From Streptomyces sp. MP131-18 (GTDB lineage: Bacteria; Actinomycetota; Actinomycetes; Streptomycetales; Streptomycetaceae): 64,000 nucleotides of DNA. Numbering within the stretch: position 1 is the stretch's first letter; every line of letters begins with the position of its first letter. Positions 24,164 to 32,630 of the stretch are shown one piece after another. The notes below the pieces were generated by a model. The model was given only the letters and a program-made list of their open reading frames with translations. It was not told where the DNA came from and searched no databases. Position numbers and translations under genes: made by a program. The stretch is taken from positions 7,739,061 through 7,803,060 of the forward strand of contig NZ_LZNS01000001.1 of NCBI RefSeq assembly GCF_001984575.1. The letters run 5' to 3'.

Positions 24164-24931
24164 TCAGGTCAGTTCGAGCCCGCCGTCGAGGGTGAGGACC
24201 TGGCCGGTGAGCCAGGTGGCGCCCGGGTCGGCGAGGTGGAGAATCCACGGCGCGACCTCGTCCGGCAGGCCACGGCGGCCCAGCGGTATCCGGGCGGCCT
24301 CCTCCCGCTTGATGCTGTCGACGACGGCCCGCGGCAGCCCGGCGGCGTGCAGCGCCTCGCTCTCGGTCGGCCCGGGGGCCAGGGCATTGACCCGGACGCC
24401 GTCGCCGGCCAGCTCAAGTGCCCAGGTGCGGGTGAGCTGTTCGAGGGCGCTTTTCGAGGCGGCGTAGTGGGCCGCACCGGGCAGCGGCCGGTGCCCGTAG
24501 GTGCTGGAGATGTTGACGATGGCGCCGCGGGTCCGCCGCAGCCCGGGCAGCGCGGCCCGGGCGAGCAGACTGGGCGCGGTCACATTGAGCGCGAACAGTT
24601 CCGTGATCCGGGCGGCGCTGGTCTCGGCCAGCGGCATCAGGGCGGTGGCACCGGCGTTGTTGACCAGGACGTCGATGCGCCCCCAGCGGTCGAGGGCCGC
24701 GCCGGTCACCGCGTCCGCGGCATCCTCGCCGCGGAGGTCGGCGGGGAAGGCGGCGATGCCTGGGTGCGCGCGGGCGGTCTCCGCCAGCGGGCCGGGCCGG
24801 CGGCCGACGCCGAGGACGTGTGCCCCGGCCCCGGCGAACGCGACGGCGGTGGCTCTGCCGATGCCGGAGCCCGCGCCGGTGATGATCACGACGCGCTCCT
24901 CGAATCGGTCCGCGGCCGGCTCCGAGGCCAT
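24164..24931 (-). CDS. Short-chain dehydrogenase/reductase
   Basis: Classical SDR of 255 residues: TGAGSGIG cofactor motif, NNAG, catalytic Ser in IVNISSTYG and YAASK, then the PGPTESEAL loop and the C-terminal TWLTGQVLTLDGGLELT. ATG 24931 is preceded by AAGGGG. It is divergent from an ArsR-type regulator with a perfect 23-bp palindrome between the two, so its expression is probably controlled by that regulator. Substrate unknown. Confidence 0.93.
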   Translation of the reverse strand: MASEPAADRFEERVVIITGAGSGIGRATAVAFAGAGAHVLGVGRRPGPLAETARAHPGIAAFPADLRGEDAADAVTGAALDRWGRIDVLVNNAGATALMPLAETSAARITELFALNVTAPSLLARAALPGLRRTRGAIVNISSTYGHRPLPGAAHYAASKSALEQLTRTWALELAGDGVRVNALAPGPTESEALHAAGLPRAVVDSIKREEAARIPLGRRGLPDEVAPWILHLADPGATWLTGQVLTLDGGLELT

Positions 24932-24945
24932 GGTCCACCCCTTCG

Positions 24946-24968
24946 TTCGATGTTCGTGGAACATCGAA
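24946..24968. promoter_or_regulatory. Perfect palindrome between SDR and ArsR-type genes
   Basis: Arms TTCGATGTTC (24946-24955) and GAACATCGAA (24959-24968) with centre GTG: 10-bp perfect inverted repeat in the 54-bp spacer. It lies 14 bp from the SDR start and 17 bp from the regulator start. Almost certainly the shared operator. Confidence 0.85.
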
Positions 24969-24985
24969 ACAGTATCATCGTCCCC

Positions 24986-25345
24986 ATGAGGCAGGCACGG
25001 CATCCCGAGGTCGGCGAGATGGCCCTCACCGAGGTGATGGCCGCGCTGAGTGACCCGATCCGCGTGGGACTCGTGCGGCTGCTGTCCGACGGCCGCGAGC
25101 GGGGCTGGGGCGAGCTGCGCGCACCGGTGGCCAAGTCCACCCTCAGCCACCATCTGCGCGTGCTGCGCGACGCCGGCCTCACCCGCACCCGCCAGGAGGG
25201 CACGCGCTGCTTCGTCGAGTTGCGCAGCGGTGACCTCGACGCCCGGTTCCCCGGCCTCCTGGCCGCGGTGCTCGGCGCGGCCGAGCAGGAGGACGTCGGG
25301 CACCAGGTGGGCCTGGCCGCGTCTCCCGCCGGGCAGCGCAGGTAG
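24986..25345 (+). CDS. ArsR-family winged-helix regulator
   Basis: A 119-residue regulator: MAALSDPIRVGLVRLLSDGRERGWGELR, then KSTLSHHLRVLRDAGLTRTRQEGTRCFVELR. There is no metal-site cysteine pair, so it probably senses an organic ligand or a redox/other signal. ATG 24986 is chosen by homology of the domain start. It is divergent from the SDR gene across the perfect palindrome; a self-regulated two-gene unit is likely. Confidence 0.9.
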   Translation: MRQARHPEVGEMALTEVMAALSDPIRVGLVRLLSDGRERGWGELRAPVAKSTLSHHLRVLRDAGLTRTRQEGTRCFVELRSGDLDARFPGLLAAVLGAAEQEDVGHQVGLAASPAGQRR

Positions 25346-25392
25346 CGCGGCCGGGCGCCCGCCCGAGCCACGGGCGCGGGCCGGACAGCGGA

Positions 25393-25435
25393 ACGCCGCT
25401 GCCGCGACCGGTCGGGCCGGCCGCGGCAGCGGCGT
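25393..25435. terminator. Bidirectional hairpin between convergent genes
   Basis: A 14-bp perfect stem (ACGCCGCTGCCGCG at 25393-25406 with its complement at 25422-25435) and a 15-nt loop between the ArsR-type gene and the convergent DUF3068 gene. Confidence 0.8.
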
Positions 25436-25467
25436 CGTTCCTGCGGGGCATGCCCCGGTGCGGGTGG

Positions 25468-26520
25468 TCAGCCGGTGGCGGCTCCGCTCGCGGCCGGCGC
25501 AGGCGGCGAGTCGGGGTCAGGACCGGAGTTGGCACGTCTGCTGCGCAGCTCGCCCCAGATGGCGAAGCCCGCCAGCAGCACCCCGATGACCAGCAGCCCC
25601 AGCGGGATGACCATGCGGATCAGCCACAGCAGGTTGGCCATCGACTCGGCGTCGTCCGCCCGTTCCGCGGTGCCCTCGGGCGTGCCCTCGACCGCCATGG
25701 AGTTGACCGGGGCGAGCGTCACGGGGCCCTCGGGGCCCTCGGTCTGGGCCACGATGGTCTGTTCCAGGGTGCCGTTGAGGACCGTGCCCGTGTCCTTGTC
25801 GATCCAGGCCACGCGTTCGGTCGTGGCCGCGTACGTCAGCGGCACGGGATCGGGCAGGGCGCCGAGGAGGGCGGGGTCGGGCAGCTGCTCGGCGGGCAGT
25901 TGCTCGGCGAGACCCGCCACCACGTCCCTGGGCAGGGCCGGCGGCAGACCCTCGGCGATGGACGGGTCGGCCAGCTCGCCCGCGGCCTGGATCACGTAGA
26001 CGTAGGTCTCGCGGCCCTCGACGTCCTCGGTGCGGTCGTACACGGCCGGCGCCTCGGTGCCGGTGGTCGGGTCCCAGAAGGTGTAGTCGCGCTCCTCGGG
26101 CTCGAGCGGCCAGGAAATGACCAGGCCCTGGTGCTCCTCGGCCTCGCTGCCCTCGGGGGCCGGGCGGTCCTCCAGATCGCTGCGGTCGACGGCCCAGCGG
26201 TGGCTGGTGGCCGACAGTTCCGTGTCGTCCTGCCCGGTCACGACCACATCGTCGGTGACCACGGCCGTGCTGCCGTCCGTCTCCACGACCTGGACCCTGC
26301 GGTCCAGCGAGATCGGTATGTCCGTGAGGAAGGCGTTGGCCAGGTCACCGGTCTCCAGGGCCGCCGCGTTGAGCAGCGAGGCCGTGCCGGTGTACTCGAA
26401 AGTGGTGTCCGTGTCGGACGGGACCTGATGCACGGCCGGATAGACCGCGAGCCGGGTCACGGCCGAGGCGGCCACCAGCACGGCGGCCGTTCCGGACAGA
26501 ATCCAGGTACTTCTTCGCAT
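25468..26520 (-). CDS. DUF3068 domain membrane-anchored protein
   Basis: A 350-residue protein with an N-terminal membrane helix (about residues 5-27), a large extracytoplasmic domain and a C-terminal helix (LLWLIRMVIPLGLLVIGVLLAGF) followed by a short basic/proline tail, the layout of actinobacterial DUF3068 proteins. ATG 26520 follows GGGAG. The external domain is rich in Thr/Glu with RDYTFWDPTTGTEAPAVYDRTEDVEGRETYVY. Family members (PorA-like fold suggestions exist) have no settled function. Monocistronic, divergent from the LacI operon. Confidence 0.85.
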   Translation of the reverse strand: MRRSTWILSGTAAVLVAASAVTRLAVYPAVHQVPSDTDTTFEYTGTASLLNAAALETGDLANAFLTDIPISLDRRVQVVETDGSTAVVTDDVVVTGQDDTELSATSHRWAVDRSDLEDRPAPEGSEAEEHQGLVISWPLEPEERDYTFWDPTTGTEAPAVYDRTEDVEGRETYVYVIQAAGELADPSIAEGLPPALPRDVVAGLAEQLPAEQLPDPALLGALPDPVPLTYAATTERVAWIDKDTGTVLNGTLEQTIVAQTEGPEGPVTLAPVNSMAVEGTPEGTAERADDAESMANLLWLIRMVIPLGLLVIGVLLAGFAIWGELRSRRANSGPDPDSPPAPAASGAATG

Positions 26521-26948
26521 GGTGTCTCCCGACTGCGGGCGCACGGCTGTGTGCGCGGCTGGGCCAACTTATGATCGGCCGGGTGGCCGGTCAATAAGCA
26601 CCGGTGAACGCAACGTAGTTGAGACCTCGCCTGCGTGTTCGACAGTTGCGCGACCCGATCCGTTCCGGTCCGGGAACGTTCATCGGCGGTCCCCGGCAGC
26701 GCACCGCCGGGCACGTCGCGCCCCCGCACGCCGCCGCGGCGCGTGCCGTCCCGCGCCCGCCGCCGGCCTGTTCCGTCGCCCGCGCCGGTCCGGGCCGGGG
26801 CGGCTGGATTTGGCCGTCACAGATCGATGCCGCCCGGCTCTTGACGTGCGTGGGGCGCAGGAGGCACAGTTCCCCCTAATCCGCATTAGTTCAGGTGGGA
26901 TCTCTTCTTGCTCGCCAGCTAATGCGCATTAGTCGGGAGGGTGGAGAA
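26521..26948. promoter_or_regulatory. Intergenic region with two LacI-type operators
   Basis: This 428-bp gap separates the divergent DUF3068 and LacI genes. CTAATGCGCATTAG at 26919-26932 is a perfect 14-bp palindrome 16 bp before the LacI GTG. CTAATCCGCATTAG at 26876-26889 is the same site with one mismatch, 43 bp upstream (about four helical turns). These are the likely LacI-family operators for the operon. The left part of the gap (26585-26860) shows no clear feature. Confidence 0.85.
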
Positions 26949-28016
26949 GTGGCGGAAAAGGAGCCGAAGGCGGCCCGGCGCGGGCGCCCGCGGCAGGCCG
27001 AGGTGGCGCGCCTCGCGGGCGTCTCGCAGACGACCGTGTCGCTCGTCCTGGGCGGCAACAAGCAGGGCATCGTCATCCAGGAGGCCACCCGGGAACGCGT
27101 GCTCCTCGCCGCGCGAACGCTCGGCTACGTTCCGGACCCCGCCGCCAGGCGGCTGGCCGCGGCGCGCAACAACCTGCTGGGCGTGTTCAGCTTCACCGCG
27201 ACCTTCCCGACGGCGGTCGAGCACTCCTACTACCGCTTCCTCGTCGGCATCGAGCAGGAGGCCGCCGCCCGCGGCTACGACCTGGTGCTGTTCACCGGAT
27301 CGAGCACCGGGGGCGCGGGCGCCGGGGCGCCCGGCGCGCTGGACCGTGTCCGCCTCGCGGACGGCTGCCTGCTGCTGGGCCGCCACGTGCCCGCCGAGCA
27401 GTTGCGGCGGCTGGTGGACGACGGCTTCCCGCTGGTGCACCTCGGCCGGCGGGACGAGCCGGAGGGACTGGCCTGGGCGGGCGCCGACTACGCCGCGGCC
27501 AGTGCCGAGGTCGTCGGCCACCTGGCCGGGCTCGGCCACCGCCGCATCGTCCTGGTCCGCGAGGACGACGATGCGCCCGCGTCGAGCGACCGGCAGCGCG
27601 GCTTCCTCGCCGGACTGGCCGCCGCCGGACTGCCGGGGCGGGACGGAGCCGTGGTCCGCACCGCCCGCCCGGCGGCCGACATCACGGCGGCGTGGGTGCG
27701 CGCCCGGCACGCCGAGGGAGTCACCGCGTTCGTCGCCGAGGAGACCGACACCGGGGACGCCTGGCGGGCGCTCCGGGCCGCGGTCGCCGCGGCCGGGCTC
27801 GCGGTACCGGAGGCCGTGTCCCTGGCCCTGCTCGGCTCCCCGCCCGCCGACCTGTCCGACCAGCCCGTGCCCACCGGCTTCGACATCCCCCGCGCCGAGC
27901 TGGGCGCCGCCGCCGTGCGCCTGCTCACCGGCCTGCTGGCCGGGGCGGAGCAGCGGTCCGGCTCGCTGGTCGCCTGCACGTTCCGCCCCGGCACGACCGC
28001 GGCGCCGCCGCCGTGA
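26949..28016 (+). CDS. LacI-family transcriptional regulator
   Basis: A 355-residue repressor: HTH with RQAEVARLAGVSQTTVSLVLGG, hinge AARRLAAARNNLLGVFSF, and a periplasmic-binding-protein-like ligand domain ending RSGSLVACTFRPGTT. GTG 26949 is preceded by GGAG/TGGAGAA. Two matching palindromes lie immediately upstream, so it represses its own operon. The five genes behind it on the same strand are its likely targets. The inducer is unknown; the exported beta-propeller protein at the end of the operon suggests a sugar or sugar acid. Confidence 0.93.
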   Translation: MAEKEPKAARRGRPRQAEVARLAGVSQTTVSLVLGGNKQGIVIQEATRERVLLAARTLGYVPDPAARRLAAARNNLLGVFSFTATFPTAVEHSYYRFLVGIEQEAAARGYDLVLFTGSSTGGAGAGAPGALDRVRLADGCLLLGRHVPAEQLRRLVDDGFPLVHLGRRDEPEGLAWAGADYAAASAEVVGHLAGLGHRRIVLVREDDDAPASSDRQRGFLAGLAAAGLPGRDGAVVRTARPAADITAAWVRARHAEGVTAFVAEETDTGDAWRALRAAVAAAGLAVPEAVSLALLGSPPADLSDQPVPTGFDIPRAELGAAAVRLLTGLLAGAEQRSGSLVACTFRPGTTAAPPP

Positions 28017-28069
28017 GGCGGCGCCCGCCACCGCACAGAACCGCACCGTCCCGCAAGGAGAACCCGCAC

Positions 28070-29698
28070 ATGCCGGAACCCACCAGCCCACCCGCCGCGA
28101 CCGACGTCCTCATCGTGGGCGGCGGGCTCGGCGGGGTGGCCGCCGCCCTCGCCGTCTGCCGGGCGGGCCGGCGCGCCGTCCTGACCGAGGAGACCGACTG
28201 GATCGGCGGCCAGCTCACCTCGCAGGCCGTGCCCCCGGACGAGCACCCGTGGGTCGAGCAGTTCGGCACCACCGCCACCTACCGGGCGCTGCGCGGGCAC
28301 ATCCGCGACTACTACCGCAGGTGGTACCCGCTGCGGGCCGAGGCCCTGGCGCTCACCGAGCTGAACCCGGGCGCGGGCCGCGTGAGCAAGCTGTGCCACG
28401 AGCCGCGCGTCGCGCTGGCCGTGCTGGAGGCCATGCTGGCGCCGCACCGCGCGGCCGGGCGGCTCACGGTGCTCACCGAGCACCGCCCGGTCGCCGCCGA
28501 GACGGACGGCGACTCCGTCCGCGCGGTCACGCTGCTCGACACGCGGGTCGGCGCACGGCGCACGGTGAGCGCGCCGTACGTGCTGGACGCAACGGAAACC
28601 GGTGAACTGCTGCACCTCGCGGGCGTGGAACACGGCCTGGGCGCCGAATCACGCGCCGAGTTCGACGAACCGCACGCCCCCGAGGAGGCGCAGCCGCTCA
28701 ACCAGCAAGGCATCACGGTCTGCTTCGCCGTCTCCCATCATGAAGGCGAGGACCACACCGGACAGCGGCCTGCCGACTACGACTTCTGGCGCTCCTACCG
28801 GCCGGACTTCTGGCCGGGCCCGCTGCTCGGGTTCACCGCCCCCGACCCGCGCACGCTCGAGCCGGTCGGCCGCAGCTTCCGGCCGAACCCGGTCGAGGAC
28901 CCGCTGGCCGTTGCCGCCGACCAGAGCGCTGACGCGGGGGACAAGGAGCTGTGGGGCTTCCGCCGCATCCTGGCCCGCGGCCTGCACCGGCCCGGCGCGT
29001 TCGACTCCGACATCACGCTGGTGAACTGGCCCCTGAACGACTACTGGCTCAAGCCCCTGGTCGGGGCGGGGGAGGAAGCGGCGGCCGCGGCCCTCGCGGG
29101 CGCCCGCGAACTGTCCCGCTCGGTGCTCTACTGGCTCCAGACCGAGGCGCCGCGCGCCGACGGCGGCACCGGCTTCCCCGGGCTGCGCATCCGCCCCGAC
29201 GTGACGGGCACGCCCGACGGCCTGGCCAAGGCCCCCTACGTGCGGGAGGCGCGGCGCATCAAGGCCGTCACCACCGTCACCGAGCACGACGTGGCCATCG
29301 ACCTGGTCGGCCCCTACGGCGGCACCCGGCACCGCGATTCCATCGGCGTCGGCGGCTACCGCATCGACCTGCACCCGTCCACCGGCGGCGACGACTACAT
29401 CGACATCGGCTCGGTGCCGTTCGAGATCCCGCTCGGCGCCCTGCTGCCGCGCCGGGTGCGCAACCTGCTGCCGGCCGGCAAGAACATCGGGACCACCCAC
29501 ATCACCAACGGCTGCTACCGGCTCCACCCGGTGGAGTGGAACGTGGGCGAGGCCGCGGGCGCGCTGGCCGCGCACTGCCTCGACGAGAACGTGACCCCGC
29601 ATCAGGTGCGGGAGGAGGACAAGCGCTTCGCCGAGTTCGCGCGCGTCCTCGACCGGGCCGGCGTCCAGCGCCACTGGCCCGACGTCCGGGGCTACTGA
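28070..29698 (+). CDS. FAD-dependent oxidoreductase, PF12831 (FAD_oxidored) type
   Basis: A 542-residue cytosolic flavoprotein. The dinucleotide motif VLIVGGGLGGVAAALAVCRAGRRAVLTEETDWIGGQL lies at residues 13-50. VLDATETGELLHLAGVEHGLGAES and the C-terminal GKNIGTTHITNGCYRLHPVEWNVGEAAGALA are characteristic of the FAD_oxidored family, many members of which are found in carbohydrate operons and sometimes mislabelled xanthan lyase. ATG 28070 after AAGGAG, 53 bp behind the LacI gene. The reaction is unknown; it presumably oxidises the operon's substrate or an early intermediate. Confidence 0.85.
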   Translation: MPEPTSPPAATDVLIVGGGLGGVAAALAVCRAGRRAVLTEETDWIGGQLTSQAVPPDEHPWVEQFGTTATYRALRGHIRDYYRRWYPLRAEALALTELNPGAGRVSKLCHEPRVALAVLEAMLAPHRAAGRLTVLTEHRPVAAETDGDSVRAVTLLDTRVGARRTVSAPYVLDATETGELLHLAGVEHGLGAESRAEFDEPHAPEEAQPLNQQGITVCFAVSHHEGEDHTGQRPADYDFWRSYRPDFWPGPLLGFTAPDPRTLEPVGRSFRPNPVEDPLAVAADQSADAGDKELWGFRRILARGLHRPGAFDSDITLVNWPLNDYWLKPLVGAGEEAAAAALAGARELSRSVLYWLQTEAPRADGGTGFPGLRIRPDVTGTPDGLAKAPYVREARRIKAVTTVTEHDVAIDLVGPYGGTRHRDSIGVGGYRIDLHPSTGGDDYIDIGSVPFEIPLGALLPRRVRNLLPAGKNIGTTHITNGCYRLHPVEWNVGEAAGALAAHCLDENVTPHQVREEDKRFAEFARVLDRAGVQRHWPDVRGY

Positions 29699-29754
29699 GC
29701 GCGGCCCCGCGGCGGCGGACGGCGAGCCCGGACGGCAAAACCGGACGGCGAACC

Positions 29755-29784
29755 CGGGCGGGACAGCTCCACCTGTCCCGCCCG
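29755..29784. other. Intercistronic hairpin
   Basis: An 11-bp stem (CGGGCGGGACA with TGTCCCGCCCG) and an 8-nt loop between the FAD oxidoreductase and the hydantoinase-like gene. It could stabilise mRNA or attenuate transcription within the operon. A short repeated GGACGGCGA-CCCGG motif precedes it. Confidence 0.6.
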
Positions 29785-29830
29785 GCACCGCGCGCACCCC
29801 GACACGGCACACAAGGAGGTGTCCCAGAAC

Positions 29831-31972
29831 ATGACCGCTCAACGGACCACTCATCGCCTGCGCGTCGGCATCGACGTGGGCGGAACCTTCACCGACGCGG
29901 TGGCCGTCGACGCCACCACCCTGGAGCTGATCGGCCAGGTGAAGGTACCGACCAGCCATCACCACCCGGACGGTGTGGCGCACGGCATCGTGGAGGCGCT
30001 CGACCGGCTCCTCACCGAGGTCGGCCGCGCCCCCGAGGACGTGGCGTTCCTCGCGCACGGCACGACCCAGGCTACCAACGCCCTGCTGGAGGGCGACGTC
30101 GCCCCCGTGGGCCTGCTCGGCATCGGCTCCGGCCCCTCCGCGGTGCTCACCCGCCGCCTCGCCGGCCTGGCCAAGCTGGAGCTGACCCCGGGCCGCACCC
30201 TGCCGCTGCACTACGCGCACGTCCCCGACGCCGCCGACACCGCAGAGGTCCGCGCGGCGATCGACCGCGTGCGGGCCGCGGGCTCGGAAGTCGTCGTCGC
30301 CACCGAGCCGTTCAGCGTGGACTCGCCCGAGGGCGAGCAGGCGGTGGCCGACCAGGCGCGCGCCGCCGGGCTGCCGGTCACCGCGGCCCACGAGATCACC
30401 TCGCTGTACGGGCTGAACAAGCGCACCCGCACCGCCGTGGTCAACGCCGCGATCCTGCCGAGGATGCTGGCCACGGCCGACCTCGTCGACGAGTCCGTGG
30501 TCAAGGCGGGGGTGCGCGCGCCGCTGATGGTGATGCGCTGCGACGGCGGCGTCATGTCGCTGGACGAGATGCGCCGCCGCCCGCTGCTCACCGTGCTGTC
30601 CGGCCCGGCCGCCGGGGTGGCGGGCGCCCTGATGCAGGAACGGGTCAGCGAGGGCGTCTTCCTCGAAACCGGCGGCACCTCCACCGACATCAGCGTCATC
30701 CACCGCGGCAAGGTCGCCGTCCGGCACGCGGTCATCCTGGGGCGCGGCTCCTACCTGCCGGCCCTCGACGTCAGGACGGTCGGCGTCGGCGGCGGGTCGA
30801 TGGTCCGCGTCTCAGGCGGCAAGGTCGTCGCCGCCGGGCCGCGCAGCGCTCACATCGCCGGCCTGCCCTACGCCTGCTTCGCCGAGCCCGGGGACCTCGC
30901 GGACGCGCGGCTCGCGGCACTGCGCCCGATGCCGGGCGACCCCGACGACTACGCGGTGATCGACGCGGCGGGCGGCCGGTTCGCCGTCACCATGACCTGC
31001 GCGGCCAACGCGCTCGGCCGGGTGCCCGAGGGCGACTTCGCGCGCGCCGACCCCGCGGTCGCCGCGCTGGCCCTCGCGCCGCTCGCCGAGGCACTGGGCA
31101 CGGACGTGGCCGGTGCGGCAACGGCCGTGCTGGACGCGGGAGCCGGGCAGGTACGCGAGGTCGTCGACCGGATGATCCGTGACTACCGGCTCGACCGGGA
31201 CGCCGTGGTGCTGGTGGGCGGCGGGGGCGGTGCCGCCTCGGTCACCCCGCACCTGGCCGCCGCCGCGGGCCTCACCGGGAGGATCGCCAGGAACAGCGAG
31301 GTGATCAGCCCGATCGGCGTGGCGCTCGCGCTGGTCCGCGAGCAGATCGAACGGATCATCCCCGGCGCCACGCAGGAGCAGATCCTCGGCGTGCGCAACG
31401 ACGCGGAGCTGGCCGTCGTCGAGCAGGGCGCGGCGCCGGGCGCCGTGGAGGTCGAGGTGACCGTCGACCCGCAGACCAACACCGTGCGGGCCATCGCCAC
31501 CGGCGCCACCGAGCTGCGCACCCAGGACCGGGCCCACCGGGCGGACGAGGCCGAACGCCTCCGCGCCGCCGCGGCCAGCCTGAAGGTGCCGCCCGCACAG
31601 GTCGACGTGCTCGCGGGCACGCCCGCGCACACCGTGTACGGAACGGTCCGCCGCCGGCGGCTGCGGCGCCCGCTGCACCCGGTGCGGGTCATCGACGCGG
31701 ACGGCGTGGTGCGCCTCCACGCGGCCGACGCGCGCGTCGCCACCACCACCGTGGCCGAGGCGTCCGGCGTGCTGGCCGAGCTGGTGCGCGAGACCACCTC
31801 GTACGGCGACGGCGGCGTGCGCGCCCCCGCGCTGCGGCTGCTCCTCGGCTCGCGCATCGCGGACCTGTCGGGCGTGCTGGACGCGGAGCCGCTGCTCGCG
31901 CTGGCCCGCAGCGAGCTGCGCTCGCGGACCGGCGACGAGCCGGTGATCGCCGTTCTGGAGGTGCGCGCATGA
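29831..31972 (+). CDS. Hydantoinase/oxoprolinase subunit A-like ATPase
   Basis: A 713-residue protein of the HyuA/oxoprolinase/acetone carboxylase family. The N-terminal phosphate loop RVGIDVGGTFTDAVAVD and HGTTQATNALLEG are followed by the actin-like ATPase region MRCDGGVMSLDEMRRRPLLTVLSGPAAGVAGA and LETGGTSTDISVIHRGK. ATG 29831 is preceded by AGGAGG at 11-nt spacing. Relatives use ATP to open or activate cyclic amides and ketones, normally with a HyuB partner. No HyuB gene is in this operon; its place is taken by the HEXXH gene that overlaps the stop by 4 bp (ATGA). Substrate unknown. Confidence 0.87.
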   Translation: MTAQRTTHRLRVGIDVGGTFTDAVAVDATTLELIGQVKVPTSHHHPDGVAHGIVEALDRLLTEVGRAPEDVAFLAHGTTQATNALLEGDVAPVGLLGIGSGPSAVLTRRLAGLAKLELTPGRTLPLHYAHVPDAADTAEVRAAIDRVRAAGSEVVVATEPFSVDSPEGEQAVADQARAAGLPVTAAHEITSLYGLNKRTRTAVVNAAILPRMLATADLVDESVVKAGVRAPLMVMRCDGGVMSLDEMRRRPLLTVLSGPAAGVAGALMQERVSEGVFLETGGTSTDISVIHRGKVAVRHAVILGRGSYLPALDVRTVGVGGGSMVRVSGGKVVAAGPRSAHIAGLPYACFAEPGDLADARLAALRPMPGDPDDYAVIDAAGGRFAVTMTCAANALGRVPEGDFARADPAVAALALAPLAEALGTDVAGAATAVLDAGAGQVREVVDRMIRDYRLDRDAVVLVGGGGGAASVTPHLAAAAGLTGRIARNSEVISPIGVALALVREQIERIIPGATQEQILGVRNDAELAVVEQGAAPGAVEVEVTVDPQTNTVRAIATGATELRTQDRAHRADEAERLRAAAASLKVPPAQVDVLAGTPAHTVYGTVRRRRLRRPLHPVRVIDADGVVRLHAADARVATTTVAEASGVLAELVRETTSYGDGGVRAPALRLLLGSRIADLSGVLDAEPLLALARSELRSRTGDEPVIAVLEVRA

Positions 31973-32622
31973 GCGCCGTCCGCGCCGGAACGCTGGAAGG
32001 GCTGCGCCCGGCGCGGCTGCGGAGCCTGCGGTCGGCCTGCGCGGAGCTCGCCGAGCGCGAGGACACGGAGTTCGCGGCCACACTGCTCGGCAACACCGCC
32101 ACCCACGAGGGCCGTTCGCCCGAGCAGCTGCGCCGCTGGGCCGAGGCGGCGGCCGCGTTCGGCACCGAGCTGGCCGGGCAGGAGACCGGGGAGCTCCCGG
32201 TCGGCGCCCGGATCGTCGAACGGCCGGACGGCCTCGCCGACGACCGGCTGCTGCTCGCGCGTTACCGCTCCCGTCCGCAGCCCGCCGTCGAGCTGTACAC
32301 GGACACCCTCGCACTGGCCGAGGAGCTGACCGGACTGCTCGGCTGGCGCGGCTGGTTCCCCGCCGGGTCGGTCCGCCCCGCCGCCGTCGCGCACGAGGCC
32401 GCCCACCACCGGCTGCACGACCCCGCCGTGAAGCGGCGGCTGCGCCGGTGCCTCGACCACCCCGTGCTGAGCCTGGGCCGCCACCGGCTGCTCGGCCATG
32501 TCGCGGGTGCCGACGAGATCGCCGCGCACGCGTTCACCCGCACCGCGCTCGGCCTCGGCCGCAGCCCGCTGCTGCTGACCGCCGCGCTCGCCCGCGCGGT
32601 CGGTGCCCTGAGAGAGAACTGA
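31969..32622 (+). CDS. Unknown protein with HEXXH motif, coupled to the HyuA-like gene
   Basis: A 217-residue soluble protein starting ATG 31969 inside the stop of the preceding gene. It has a clear HEXXH sequence (VAHEAAHHRLH, His142-Glu143-His146) and a later GADEIAAHAF whose Glu183 could be a third ligand in the manner of gluzincin-type metalloproteins. The rest is Leu/Ala/Arg-rich helix. I do not recognise a characterised family. Tight coupling to the HyuA-like ATPase suggests that it works with it, perhaps as the missing catalytic or metal subunit; that is inference. It could equally be a peptidase. Confidence 0.75.
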   Translation: MSAVRAGTLEGLRPARLRSLRSACAELAEREDTEFAATLLGNTATHEGRSPEQLRRWAEAAAAFGTELAGQETGELPVGARIVERPDGLADDRLLLARYRSRPQPAVELYTDTLALAEELTGLLGWRGWFPAGSVRPAAVAHEAAHHRLHDPAVKRRLRRCLDHPVLSLGRHRLLGHVAGADEIAAHAFTRTALGLGRSPLLLTAALARAVGALREN

Positions 32623-32630
32623 GGTCCGCC

